This document shows positions 48,893-58,120 of a DNA stretch of 64,000 nt, piece after piece; the first letter of the stretch is position 1; each line of letters opens with the position of its first letter. The position numbers and the translations under genes were made by a program. Source of the DNA: Candidatus Bathyarchaeota archaeon (GTDB taxonomy: Archaea; Thermoproteota; Bathyarchaeia; TCS64); contig JASLYX010000002.1 in assembly GCA_030739585.1 (NCBI GenBank), positions 124,001 to 188,000 of the forward strand, given 5' to 3'. The notes under the pieces were generated by a model. The model saw only the letters and a program-made list of their open reading frames with translations, was not told where the DNA came from and made no database searches.

Positions 48893-50326
48893 ATGATGGA
48901 CAAAGTTCTCACCTCGCCACCCAACGGGGATGCTATTGTTGTCGATGGGAGCCGCCTTGTGGTGCCCAAGAATCCCATTATCCCCTATATACGGGGCGAC
49001 GGGATCGGGGCCGATATCACTCCGGTGATGCTCAGGGTTGTAGATGCTGCCGTGGAGCAGGCGTACGGGGGTAAGCGGGAGATAAGCTGGATGAGGGTGC
49101 TTGCTGGGGAGGATGCAGTAGAGTCTGCCGGCCTTACACCAAATGAGGCAGCAGTGGCATCAGCCTCGGAGTTGAATGATCTCTTCCTCCCAAAGGACAC
49201 TCAGAAAGCGATCTCGAGGTACAAGGTCGCGATTAAGGGACCTCTGACAACCCCCGTCGGGGAGGGTTTCAGAAGCCTGAACGTCTCTTTAAGGCAGCTT
49301 CTGAATCTCTACGCCTGCGTTCGCCCCGTGAGGTGGTACCCCGGGGTGCCTGCCCCTCTGAGGCATCCAGAGAGACTTGATGTGATCATCTTCAGGGAGA
49401 ACATCGAAGACGTTTATGCGGGCATCGAGTGGAAGGAGGGCTCCCCCGAGGCTAAGAAGGTACGACAGTTCCTTACGTCGGTTATGGGGGTGGAGATCCG
49501 AGGCGACAGCGCCATCGGCGTTAAGCCCGTTAGCGCCACAAGATCCAAAAGGCTTGTGAGGGCCGCGATCAGATACGCCCTGGCAAACAAGAGGAGGAGC
49601 GTTACTTTAGTCCATAAAGGAAACGTCATGAAGTTCACCGAAGGCGCCTTCAGGAATTGGGGCTATGAGGTAGCGATCCAAGAGTTTCGGGACTCCATAG
49701 TAACTGAGGACGAATACGGAGTCCTCCGCTACCGGAACCTGTATCCGGGCCTAAATGACCCAGAACTGGTAACCAAGCTGAAGGAGGGTGGCTACTACGA
49801 CTCCGATGTCAAGTCTTTGAGGATGGTCTTGGATCATCTCGATGAAACTCACGGAGGTGATAGGCTCTTAGGGAAGCTCCTGGTGAAGGACCGCATTGCA
49901 GACCAGATGTTCCAGCAGCTCATGCTCCGGCCCGAGGAGTACGACGTTATCGCCACTCTGAACCTCAACGGGGACTACTTGAGCGATTCCTGCGCCGCCG
50001 AAGTCGGGGGTCTTGGGATTGCCCCGGGTGCAAACATCAACTACGAGACTGGAATCTCTCTCTTTGAGGCCACCCACGGTTCGGCTCCTAGACACGCGGG
50101 GCTTAACCGGGTTAACCCTAGCTCAATGATCCTCTCCGCGGTATTGATGCTGGAGTATTTAGGCTGGGGGGAGGCCGCCTCAATGATTGAAGCCGCACTA
50201 CAAGCTACCTTTGCAGACAGGACAGTAACCTACGATTTGCATCGCCAGATGGAAGGAGGTACCCTGCTTAGCACCTCAGAGTTCGGCGAGGCCATTGTGA
50301 GGAACTTAACTCACTCTGGACCTTAG
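48893..50326 (+). CDS. icd: Isocitrate dehydrogenase (probably NADP-dependent)
   Basis: 477 residues, somewhat longer than E. coli Icd (416). It follows that enzyme closely: [35 protein letters not shown] with the regulatory-site Ser, [54 protein letters not shown] with the catalytic Lys, [19 protein letters not shown] and [19 protein letters not shown]. Arg-His at the position of E. coli Lys344-Tyr345 would still allow NADP binding. An extra segment near residues 270-330 accounts for the length. It ends the operon and yields 2-oxoglutarate, the precursor of glutamate and thus of the LysW pathway amino donor. Confidence 0.92.
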   Translation: MMDKVLTSPPNGDAIVVDGSRLVVPKNPIIPYIRGDGIGADITPVMLRVVDAAVEQAYGGKREISWMRVLAGEDAVESAGLTPNEAAVASASELNDLFLPKDTQKAISRYKVAIKGPLTTPVGEGFRSLNVSLRQLLNLYACVRPVRWYPGVPAPLRHPERLDVIIFRENIEDVYAGIEWKEGSPEAKKVRQFLTSVMGVEIRGDSAIGVKPVSATRSKRLVRAAIRYALANKRRSVTLVHKGNVMKFTEGAFRNWGYEVAIQEFRDSIVTEDEYGVLRYRNLYPGLNDPELVTKLKEGGYYDSDVKSLRMVLDHLDETHGGDRLLGKLLVKDRIADQMFQQLMLRPEEYDVIATLNLNGDYLSDSCAAEVGGLGIAPGANINYETGISLFEATHGSAPRHAGLNRVNPSSMILSAVLMLEYLGWGEAASMIEAALQATFADRTVTYDLHRQMEGGTLLSTSEFGEAIVRNLTHSGP

Positions 50327-50415
50327 GTGAGATACTATCCATTCGATCCTCTATTAGTGCCGGGAAGCGGATCTTAATTTGACGCAGAGGGATATGGGTA
50401 TGGTTGAGCTGATGT

Positions 50416-51351
50416 TCAAGCCGAGTACATACCCTCAACCTTCGTTTTAACGCAATAGAGAGAAGTTCTGGCAGTTATATAGAGCGTTTTCCAGTCTTTG
50501 CCTCCCCACGCCAAGTTCGCCGGTATCTCTGGTATCTTGATTATGCCTAGATGTTTACCCTCTTCAGAAAACACCCAGATACCAGCAGTGGCCACGTAAA
50601 GGTTGCCCTCGACGTCGACTTTCATTCCATCGGGGTTCCCGGGTAGCTCCGACCTGATTTCGGCGAAGACACGGCCGTCTGTCAAGGTCCCGTCGTTCTC
50701 AACGTTGAAGGCCCTAACGTGCCTCCTGTCGGAAGAATCGGCAATGTATAGTGTTCTCTCATCCGGGGAGAAGGTCAGACCATTCGGTCGCTCAAAGTCG
50801 TCGACGAGCAGGGTTGGCTCCTTTTTGCCCGCCTCGAGACGGTAGACGCCCTGGGACAAAAGCTCCTGCTCCTCGGGCTTTATGCCATATGGTGGGTCCG
50901 TGAAGTAGATGCTTCCGTCCGACTTAACTACTGCGTCATTGGGGCTGTTAAGGCGCCTACCCCCATACGTTTCGGCGAGGACTGTGTAGTTGCCATCTCT
51001 CTCCACCTTTCCTATCCGGCGAGTGCCGTGTTCACAAGTTATGAGACTTCTGCTCATGTCAAGGGTCAGCCCATTGGAGTTCCCACTGGGCTCCCGGAAA
51101 ATCTTAGCTGACCCTCCCGGAGTCCACCTATATATTCGGTTCGCCGGGATGTCGCTGAAGAGGAGGCAACCCTCAGAGGCATCCCAGACTGGGCCCTCGG
51201 TGAACTTGTAGCCTGTAGAGAGATTCTTAACCTTACCACCATCGAGCAGAAATGAGCTCTTTCTATCACTCAAGATGTTCACGTCATGATAACTTAATGG
51301 CAGATGATATAGAACTTCTTCCGAATCTCTAAGCTCTTCGTGAGACGCCAT
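50416..51351 (-). CDS. SMP-30/gluconolactonase-family protein
   Basis: About 311 residues, a six-bladed beta-propeller lactonase. Metal-binding Glu is in KFTEGPVWDASEGCLLFSD; the Asn/Asp ligands in RRLNSPNDAVVKSDGSIYFTD and the catalytic Asp region in LLVDDFERPNGLTFSPDERT and ELPGNPDGMKVDVEGNLYV are all retained. It probably opens a sugar lactone, although this fold also includes other hydrolases. The ATG at 51351 is favoured over a TTG at 51369. There is no neighbouring sugar-pathway gene. Confidence 0.85.
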   Translation of the reverse strand: MASHEELRDSEEVLYHLPLSYHDVNILSDRKSSFLLDGGKVKNLSTGYKFTEGPVWDASEGCLLFSDIPANRIYRWTPGGSAKIFREPSGNSNGLTLDMSRSLITCEHGTRRIGKVERDGNYTVLAETYGGRRLNSPNDAVVKSDGSIYFTDPPYGIKPEEQELLSQGVYRLEAGKKEPTLLVDDFERPNGLTFSPDERTLYIADSSDRRHVRAFNVENDGTLTDGRVFAEIRSELPGNPDGMKVDVEGNLYVATAGIWVFSEEGKHLGIIKIPEIPANLAWGGKDWKTLYITARTSLYCVKTKVEGMYSA

Positions 51352-51595
51352 CCTCTCTATTTGATCCAATTTGGGTAGGTGGGGCTAGAATTTCCTCTGG
51401 CTGCCATGAACTTAGTCATAGATGCAGGAGAATTAGCCAAATATTAATCGGAGAGTCACAGTAAATCTATTACTCATTCGCGAGATATGTTAATGCACAT
51501 GCCCCATACCCATAAGTGAGGCGGTAGCTCATACGGACCTTCTACATTTTCAAGAAAAGAATTTTAATCTGACATGGCGAGTTATGGATGCAGTT

Positions 51596-51669
51596 GGGCC
51601 GGTAGTCCAGCCTGGTAGGACGCTGCGTTCACACCGCAGAAGTCGTGAGTTCAAGTCTCACCCGGCCCA
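51596..51669 (+). tRNA. tRNA-Val (CAC)
   Basis: Acceptor GGGCCGG/CCGGCCC with discriminator A; D arm TCC...GGA; anticodon stem CTGCG/CGCAG around loop TTCACAC, anticodon CAC; T arm GTGAG-TTCAAGT-CTCAC; CCA encoded at 51670-51672. No intron. TTTTAAT at about 51562-51568 lies some 30 bp upstream as TATA element. Confidence 0.93.
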
Positions 51670-51748
51670 CCACTTCTCAAGTTCAATTAATATACCTTGT
51701 TAGACGTGCGCGAATCAATAAAACTCTCATGTAACAATCTATACATAA

Positions 51749-52150
51749 TCACTGCGCGCGCATATCCAAGGTAGAGACAAGGGTATTTACCTTACTTTGA
51801 ATCTCGTCCCTGATTCCCCTCACGACCTCCAAAGGTTGCCCATGGGGGTTATCAAGGCTCCAATTCTCCATCTCCACGGGAATCACGGGACATACATCCT
51901 CGCCGCAGCCCATTTTGACCACGAGATCTGCTCCCTGCATCATCTATGTATTGAGCCTCTTAGTCCTCGCACTATGTATATTGATACCGAGCTCCGCCAT
52001 GGACTCGACGGCTACAAAATTTATCTTATCCGAGGGCATACTACCCGCGCTAATCCCCTGATGTCTTCCACCTGAGACTTCATTTAGGAAGGCCTCCGCC
52101 ATCTGGCTCTTCCCCGCGTTATGAATACAGACGAACAGCACCTTCGCCAT
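51749..52150 (-). pseudogene. arsC: ArsC-type arsenate reductase interrupted by an in-frame TAG
   Basis: Reading from the ATG at 52150, MAKVLFVCIHNAGKSQMAEA is the low-molecular-weight phosphatase/thioredoxin-coupled arsenate reductase N-terminus. The frame continues through SAGSMPSDKINFVAVESM to RTKRLNT, meets TAG at 51944-51946, and then goes on in the same frame with MMQGADLVVKMGCGEDVCPV and the normal C-terminus. A single G-to-T change in a GAG codon would make this stop (LNTEMMQGAD would be the expected family reading). In addition the phosphate-loop Arg (CxHNxxR) is Lys. Two point lesions suggest decay; read-through is a less likely alternative. Confidence 0.8.
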
Positions 52151-52362
52151 GTTTGATCTATAGCTATTCTTCTTCCACTGCAGAAAAACCACACGGAAAC
52201 CATGAAAAAGGGGTCATCATTAATAAGCGTCACAATTAGGTGGCGAACTAGTGAATCACGCCCCTGCTCGTACCGACGAGACCTGCAGATAATAAAAATA
52301 CGGGGCCATCCTAGCTTTTTCCATCATCATTTATTATATATCGCCCTCCCTCATCGTAGATT

Positions 52363-52821
52363 ATGTTCAAAAAGATCCTCGTGGCTATCGATGGTTCCGC
52401 CCAGGCGAATCTCGCCTTCAATTTCGGTGTGGACTTGGCTAAGAGAGACGGAGCAGAACTATTAGTGCTGACAGTTGTACCCCCTCTTCCAGTCTACATT
52501 GCGGAGGAGGGCGAACTCTCGTACTTTCAGCGTTTCATTGACGATATGGAGCAATTCCATAACAATCTGCTAACCGAGACTATCCGGGACATCAAGAGCA
52601 ACCACATTGGATTGAAGGCAAGATCCGTCTTGAAGAAGGGGGAACCTTCAAGGAACATCATCGAGGTCGCGAAGGAAGAAGAGGCAGACCTCATCATCCT
52701 AGGTAATAGGGGCATCGGTGGAATCCTAAGCTGGATGCTCGGGAGCACCAGTAAAAGAGTGGCGGATGCCTGTACGGTCCCGGTGCTCATCGTGAAAAAC
52801 AGGGAATACTGTGAAGCCTGA
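52363..52821 (+). CDS. Universal stress protein (UspA family)
   Basis: 152 residues with the ATP-binding form of the fold. MFKKILVAIDGSAQANLAFNF opens the domain, and NRGIGGILSWMLGSTSKRV contains the G-x2-G-x9-G-S/T nucleotide motif, followed by the closing strand CTVPVLIVKN. It probably binds ATP and acts in stress survival. ATTATATATCG at about 52331-52341 is a good TATA box, giving a short leader before the ATG. Confidence 0.9.
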   Translation: MFKKILVAIDGSAQANLAFNFGVDLAKRDGAELLVLTVVPPLPVYIAEEGELSYFQRFIDDMEQFHNNLLTETIRDIKSNHIGLKARSVLKKGEPSRNIIEVAKEEEADLIILGNRGIGGILSWMLGSTSKRVADACTVPVLIVKNREYCEA

Positions 52822-53004
52822 GATGAAGCTCTCCTTAGACCCAATCCCATTTGAGGCCACAACTGAGATCTCGCCCAATGGAGTCTTCCTTATATTATAA
52901 TTCTTAACTGGAATGAGCTTGGCTCAGAATGTTCAGGTTTATTCAGAGAATGCTGCTACTATCATTTTGTTCAGGTGGGTGAATGGTTTGTTTCAGTGTC
53001 CCCG

Positions 53005-54294
53005 TTATGTGGTCTCTCCGATAAGATAGCCCCTTAAAGCCTCGGTGATCCTGATCTTCACGGAATCCCCGACCCGGACGGGGTCCTTAATCACAATCGG
53101 CTTGTACGCAAAGTTCCTGGCCATCATCCCGCCGGATCTCCCTGGCTCGTCTACTAGGGCCTTACCCTCCCATCCCACCCACCTAAGATTAGCCTCTAGA
53201 CTTATGTCCCTCCAGAGCCCCGAGAGGAGCCGGGACCTCTTCTTAGTGATCCTACCGTGGAGCTGGCCCTCCATCGAGGCTGCCTCTGTCCCAGGGCGGG
53301 GCCAGAACCTAGAGATGTTGAGGACGTCCGGTCTCATCTGCTCCACAAGTTTTATGGACTCCTCAAATTGGCTCTCGGTCTCCCCAGGGAATCCGCAGAT
53401 GATATCAGTGGAGATGCTCGCCAATGGATGCCCCTCTTTAAACCTCTGTACCAGCTCCCGATATTCCTTCACGGTGTAGCGACGGCCCATCCTCCCCAGA
53501 ACCTCATCACTCCCAGACTGAGCCGGTACATGGAGAAACTTGAACACCTTATCAGAGTGATATGCCTCAATGAGAGGGTCTAATATTGGTTTCGCCTGGC
53601 TGGGGGTCATCATCCCAACCCGGATGAAGTAGCGCCCTGGGAGATCCGCGAGCCTCCCTAGAAGCTTAGGTAGCCCCACGCCCTTCCAGTGGTACGCGGC
53701 GGTGTCCTCAGCGGTGACCCATATTTCCCTACATCCTGCCACAAGAGCAGTCCGTGCATTATCTACAATCGCCTCAGCTGGGAACGAGGTGAGGCCCCCA
53801 CGGGCTTGCTTTACGATGCAGTAGCTACAGCTCCCGAGGCACCCTGAGGCTATGGGTGCAATGTGGACCACGGGGTTCTCCCGGATCCGAGGAAGACCGG
53901 TTTTATCTGGTCTTCCCCCCTCAAGGGCTTCCATGCTTTCGCCTATAATAGCTGCCCCGACAACCCTCACCACCTCTCTGATATTGTCTGGCCCTATCAT
54001 ACTGGCCCCCGGGGCGATATCGGCTACTAAATCCCTCTGGGCTTTAGGCATGCAGCCGGCAACAATTAATGGGGGCCCGAGCAGGTGGAGTTCCCTGATT
54101 CTCTTCTCGATCTTCTTTTGTGTGGGGGTTTTCACAGTGCAACTGAGAACCACAGAGGCATCGGCGGATCCTGGCTCCCCTACGATAGTGTGCCCCGCCT
54201 TCCAGAGGAGGCCTTGGACTATCTCGGAGTCGGCTAGGTTAGCGCTGCACCCGTACGCTTCGACGTATACCCTTGCTATATGCCAACTCTCCAC
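53005..54294 (-). CDS. Threonylcarbamoyladenosine tRNA methylthiotransferase (CDKAL1/archaeal type)
   Basis: A 429-residue radical SAM enzyme adding a methylthio group to t6A37 in ANN-decoding tRNAs. The N-terminal UPF0004 domain binds one [4Fe-4S] through cysteines in VEAYGCSANLADSEI, VLSCTVKTPTQ and IVAGCMPKAQRD. The radical SAM CX3CX2C is SGCLGSCSYCIVKQARGG. STDIICGFPGETESQFEES is the family's SAM-barrel motif, and the last 60 residues form a TRAM domain (VRVGDSVKIRITEALRGYLI). The sequence groups with archaeal/eukaryotic e-MtaB, not bacterial MiaB. GTG start. Confidence 0.92.
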   Translation of the reverse strand: MESWHIARVYVEAYGCSANLADSEIVQGLLWKAGHTIVGEPGSADASVVLSCTVKTPTQKKIEKRIRELHLLGPPLIVAGCMPKAQRDLVADIAPGASMIGPDNIREVVRVVGAAIIGESMEALEGGRPDKTGLPRIRENPVVHIAPIASGCLGSCSYCIVKQARGGLTSFPAEAIVDNARTALVAGCREIWVTAEDTAAYHWKGVGLPKLLGRLADLPGRYFIRVGMMTPSQAKPILDPLIEAYHSDKVFKFLHVPAQSGSDEVLGRMGRRYTVKEYRELVQRFKEGHPLASISTDIICGFPGETESQFEESIKLVEQMRPDVLNISRFWPRPGTEAASMEGQLHGRITKKRSRLLSGLWRDISLEANLRWVGWEGKALVDEPGRSGGMMARNFAYKPIVIKDPVRVGDSVKIRITEALRGYLIGETT

Positions 54295-54747
54295 CAGTTC
54301 TTGGTTTCGGCTCCTTGATAAATCACACGAGTCGTAATGAATAGGGGCTTTTCCTTCTTCATCTTTTGGAAAATTGGAGTTTGAAAGATTTATAAGGGCT
54401 TTTTTATACCTCGTTTTGATAATCCCGAAGGATCGTTTACGGGATTTTGTATTAAGTGTATAAACTCCTTCTGATTTATAATGCGGAATTTCCTAGATTT
54501 AAAACATAAATATGGTTTATTTAGCCATTAATCGTAGAAAAATCAGGATAAAATACAGAATCCTGTTAATATGATGTGCCAAATTTATCGAGGTTTGGTT
54601 GTACCAGTTATGTCTAATTGTCTCTCGTTCCACAGACGTTATTAATATTCGACGAGAATAACTGAAACAAATCAGATAATACTCAGCCTTTTGAGACAAT
54701 CTTTAGGTGTGGGGACAACCCTGGGGTGTTTCTGGAGTGATTGAAAA
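54295..54747. other. Long AT-rich divergent promoter region upstream of ftsZ
   Basis: About 450 bp between the divergent methylthiotransferase and ftsZ genes, with no gene seen. The inverted repeat AATCCCG-N12-CGGGATT spans 54421-54446. TTTATAAGGGC and TTTTTTATACC at 54390-54410 are TATA-like, as are TTAAAACATAAATATGG near 54500 and TATTAATATTCG near 54640-54652. The latter is the best placed for ftsZ. The repeat could be a regulator site or hairpin. Confidence 0.45.
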
Positions 54748-55863
54748 ATGGTTCTCATGGAGAAGGCGCTTAGTTGGACACGCCACGAAGTAGATATCAA
54801 GGGGCTTCGTAGGCCAGGGGAGTGTAAGATCGCGATTGTGGGAGTCGGAGGATGTGGTAACAACACCCTCAACCGGCTGATGAAATCTGGAATAAGTGGT
54901 GCCGAGTGCATCGCCATAAACACTGATGTCCAACATCTGGACACCATCCACTCCGACAAGAAGGTTCTCATTGGGGAGAAAGTGACTCGAGGTCTCGGGG
55001 CGGGGAACATGCCAGACATAGGCAAGGACGCCATGCTGGAGAGTGCCGACACGTTGGATCGCCTCATCACGGGAGCTGATATAGTATTTATTGCTGCAGG
55101 GATGGGCGGGGGTACCGGGACTGGGGCGGCTCCTGTGGTGGCAGAGATAGCTCGACAGAAGGGGGCTATTGTGGTAGGTGTTGTCACCATGCCGTTCCGG
55201 CATGAGAAGGGGCGCTTTGAGTATGCTCTCGAAGGGCTAAAAAAGATGAGAAAGACCACGCACACGACAGTAATCATCGACAACAACAAGCTCATGGACC
55301 TAGTTCCACAGTTGCCCATAAACACCGCCTTCACCTTTGCCGACAGCATCCTGGCGAACATGGTGAAAGGCATAGTGGAGACGATTGCATTGCCGAGCCT
55401 GATCAACCTAGACTTTGCCGACTTCAGAACCATCATGACGAAAGGCGACGTCGCCATAGTAGGTATGGGTCAAAGTAATTCCCCGGAACGGGCCGAGGAC
55501 GCCGCGCGAAACGCCTTGGAGCACATGCTCCTCGACGTGGATTATAGTGGCGCAGACGGGGCCCTCATCCACATCAGCGGGGGGGCCGACATGACCCTAG
55601 GCGAGGCAGTAAGGGCCGCGGAGTACGTCACTGAGATGATGGGGGACAAGGCCATGGTTATCTGGGGCAGTAGGGTCGATCCAGACCTCAACGATATGCT
55701 TAGAGTCACTCTGGTGCTCACCGGAATCAGGAGTCCTCACCTTGTGAGCGGCTATGAGATACCTGTGGTCAAGCTCCATCAACTGGAGCCCTATGCCACA
55801 CCGGAGATGCACTTGGGCATTAACTTTGGGCTCTACGATATCGAGAACAAGATCTACCGCTGA
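54748..55863 (+). CDS. ftsZ: Cell-division GTPase FtsZ
   Basis: 371 residues. GTP-binding segments are IVGVGGCGNNTLNRLMKSG near residue 32, ECIAINTDVQHLDTI, TRGLGAGNMPDIGKDAM and the signature FIAAGMGGGTGTGAAPVVAE. The T7 synergy loop INLDFADFRTIMTKGD carries the Asp that completes GTP hydrolysis in the next subunit. The C-terminal domain is typical (ADGALIHISGGADMTLGEA). It reads as true FtsZ of the archaeal FtsZ1/2 groups and not CetZ. The short conserved C-terminal tail of bacterial FtsZ is absent. An N-terminal extension of about 28 residues (MEKALSWTRHEVDIKGL) precedes the fold. ATG start. Confidence 0.93.
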   Translation: MVLMEKALSWTRHEVDIKGLRRPGECKIAIVGVGGCGNNTLNRLMKSGISGAECIAINTDVQHLDTIHSDKKVLIGEKVTRGLGAGNMPDIGKDAMLESADTLDRLITGADIVFIAAGMGGGTGTGAAPVVAEIARQKGAIVVGVVTMPFRHEKGRFEYALEGLKKMRKTTHTTVIIDNNKLMDLVPQLPINTAFTFADSILANMVKGIVETIALPSLINLDFADFRTIMTKGDVAIVGMGQSNSPERAEDAARNALEHMLLDVDYSGADGALIHISGGADMTLGEAVRAAEYVTEMMGDKAMVIWGSRVDPDLNDMLRVTLVLTGIRSPHLVSGYEIPVVKLHQLEPYATPEMHLGINFGLYDIENKIYR

Positions 55864-55969
55864 GTCTAAACCAATCGTTTCATCGGGATTTCTTTTTATT
55901 CCTTTTTTAGCTCGATTTTGGGGTATTCTCCCCAGCTTGGTCCGTGATAAATTTAATCTTAAGGTGTGC

Positions 55970-57316
55970 TCATGGATTTTTTGATTCGAACCAAATTTCC
56001 CTGGCTTCCCCTACCAAGAAGACTGAACCCACGATGATCACCATGCCGTTCCCTCCAGCCAACGTTATTGCCCGGGCGATGGCCTCCTTCACATTTGGAA
56101 CGATCTCACTCGGCTTACCGTGTCTATGAGCCTCACTAACAATGAGAAGGGGGTCAGCCGCCCGCCCTAAGACCCTGTGGACCGTGATCACATATCGGTC
56201 CACAACCTGGGACAGCTCCGCAATCATCTGAGGGATCTTTTTATCTGAGGAGATGCTTACAACAGCAATCAGCTTCTCCGAGGTGTACTCACTCAGGAGG
56301 GCCTCTTTGACGGCTTTCATTGCTTCGATATCCTTGGCTACGTCCAGAAGAACCATGGGGCTCCTCTGAACTACCTCCATCCTCCCGGGCCACTCCACGT
56401 TTTTGAGGCCCTTTTCAATAGCTTCCACAGGTACGTTGACGCCGTGGAACCCGAGGGCCTCTACCGTACCAACAGCAACCGCGGCGTTTAGTAGTTGGTA
56501 CTTTCCAAGGAGGGGCAAACTGAGCCCTTTGTACTTGTCCCGGATCCCCTCCAGCCTAAACCTCTGCCCCTCATAGTTAGTGCTCAAACGCTTAAATGTG
56601 ATATCGGTGCCCACCCTGAATATTCTGGAGCCCACAACTGAACAGATTTCCTCCAATAGAACGTAGACCTCGTCGTCCTGGGTAGCAGTGACTAAGACCC
56701 CCCCTTTCTTTACTATCCCTGCCTTCTTCTCGGCGATCTCCAGCACCGTGTCGCCCAGGACCTTAGTGTGCTCGAGGCCGACGTTTGTGATGACGGAGAC
56801 CAGGGCCTTCACGACGTTGGTGGCATCGAGTCTCCCCCCCATTCCCACCTCGATGACGGCAAAGTCTACCCTCCGCTCAGAAAAGTACTGGAAAGCCATA
56901 GCGGTGACTATCTCAAAAAATGTCGGATGCCTCAGCCCAGGATCTATCTCCATCTCCTTGCAGAGGGGCCGTATCTCGTCCACGAGTTTCAGTACGTCGT
57001 CTAGGGGGATCTGGCAGCCATTGATCTGGATGCGTTCGGTAAACGAAGACAAATGGGGGCTGGTGAACATCCCGGTCCTGAAGCCTGCCTTGGAGAGGAT
57101 GGAGGCTACCATTGCGGTGGTAGATCCCTTCCCGTTGGTTCCTGTGACGTGAACTGACCGGAAATCCTCCTGTGGATTATCCATTAGCTCTAGGAGGTGC
57201 CCCATATACTCTAGGCCCAGCTTGGAGCCGAACCTCTTGATCGAAAAGATCCACTCAAGGGCCTCTTTGTATCGTGCCTCTAATCCTGATACCTCGTCCC
57301 CCTCCAGTATTGTCAT
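55970..57316 (-). CDS. folC: Mur-ligase family folylpolyglutamate/dihydrofolate synthase-like enzyme
   Basis: 448 residues. The P-loop is VHVTGTNGKGSTTAMVASIL; TGMFTSPHLSSFTERIQING is the folate-loop signature of FolC, followed by AVIEVGMGGRLDATNVV (metal Glu) and NVGLEHTKVLGDTVLEIAEKKAG (carbamylated-Lys region). LLDVAKDIEAMKAVKEAL replaces the usual LDGAHNP, so the Ala-His pair of the C-terminal domain is altered. It adds glutamate to a pterin cofactor (folate or a methanopterin-like compound) or serves another polyglutamylated cofactor. ATG start. It is convergent with ftsZ. Confidence 0.82.
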   Translation of the reverse strand: MTILEGDEVSGLEARYKEALEWIFSIKRFGSKLGLEYMGHLLELMDNPQEDFRSVHVTGTNGKGSTTAMVASILSKAGFRTGMFTSPHLSSFTERIQINGCQIPLDDVLKLVDEIRPLCKEMEIDPGLRHPTFFEIVTAMAFQYFSERRVDFAVIEVGMGGRLDATNVVKALVSVITNVGLEHTKVLGDTVLEIAEKKAGIVKKGGVLVTATQDDEVYVLLEEICSVVGSRIFRVGTDITFKRLSTNYEGQRFRLEGIRDKYKGLSLPLLGKYQLLNAAVAVGTVEALGFHGVNVPVEAIEKGLKNVEWPGRMEVVQRSPMVLLDVAKDIEAMKAVKEALLSEYTSEKLIAVVSISSDKKIPQMIAELSQVVDRYVITVHRVLGRAADPLLIVSEAHRHGKPSEIVPNVKEAIARAITLAGGNGMVIIVGSVFLVGEAREIWFESKNP

Positions 57317-57420
57317 TATACATGGTTCAACATTTTTAAATCCCGAGCTTGTATCCTCAGGTTTTTTCCGTTAAAGTTCTATTCCTTATCTAAATGCTAT
57401 CAACACCACTGATTAACGAT

Positions 57421-58107
57421 TCAAGGAGCTTTGAAATCGTAATCCTTGTAACCTTTTCTTAAATACTTAGCCCACATCCTGTAACATTTGAATCTCTCAG
57501 CTAAGGAGATCCCCTTTCCAACGCTCCTACATTTTCCCTTTCGGAGGGCACTCAGCACGCCCTCTGGAGACCTCTCCTCAGCCTCAAGAATGGTGTATGC
57601 TCTCCCTACTGTTTCGGGGATATGTGAGTCGCTCCCTCCAGTATTGGAACATCCTAGCTTCTTGGCGAGATTGCTGTTTAGCATCTCTATGGTTCTGAAG
57701 GGAAATTGGTACGCGTTCGCGACCTCCACCAGGTCGAACCCGGCCTCTTCTACCTTGTCCCTGTTTATCCAGGTCCGTAGAACCGAGTGGGCATGGCAGA
57801 TAATAGCGATCCCCCCTTGGTTATGGATCTCGTCCACGGTCTCCCTGAGGTTCAGCCTGTAGTCAGGCAGCCTTTTGATGCCGAATGCACCGATGTGGAT
57901 CCCCTCGGAATTGATCTCTACTCCCGAGAGGATAACGAGCCCGGATTCGTTTAATATCGATTTGGGTATCTCGCTGAGGGCATCGTGATTTGTTAAGGCG
58001 AACCCATCGAGTCCAAGACTATGGCATCTATTGACGGCGTCAAAGAGGCAAACAGTGCTGTCTAGGCTCAGTGTAGTGTGGAGGTGAAGGTCAATCTTGA
58101 GTTCCAT
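57421..58107 (-). CDS. PHP-domain metal-dependent phosphoesterase
   Basis: About 228 residues from the ATG at 58107, which gives MELKIDLHLHTTLSLDSTV with the first metal-binding His pair (HLH) at the N-terminus. Frames reaching further upstream enter the MetRS gene. Further metal ligands are in GLDGFALTNHDALSEIPKS, GIAIICHAHSVLRT and SNTGGSDSHIPETVGRAYT. It is a short stand-alone PHP protein of the PHP-histidinol-phosphatase-like group, probably a phosphoesterase; the substrate is unknown. The gap to metG is only 13 bp, so the two are likely co-transcribed. Confidence 0.85.
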   Translation of the reverse strand: MELKIDLHLHTTLSLDSTVCLFDAVNRCHSLGLDGFALTNHDALSEIPKSILNESGLVILSGVEINSEGIHIGAFGIKRLPDYRLNLRETVDEIHNQGGIAIICHAHSVLRTWINRDKVEEAGFDLVEVANAYQFPFRTIEMLNSNLAKKLGCSNTGGSDSHIPETVGRAYTILEAEERSPEGVLSALRKGKCRSVGKGISLAERFKCYRMWAKYLRKGYKDYDFKAP

Positions 58108-58120
58108 TTGGATAATCTTC

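Noticed and set aside
51944-51946. Pyrrolysine (TAG) recoding in arsC
   Set aside because: TAG is used as the normal stop by many genes in this window, and no downstream insertion element or pyl gene is seen. Nonsense mutation is simpler, so read-through is kept only as an alternative.
54748-55863. CetZ (cell-shape tubulin)
   Set aside because: The nucleotide loops and the NLDFADFRTIM T7 loop match FtsZ proper, so CetZ is less likely.
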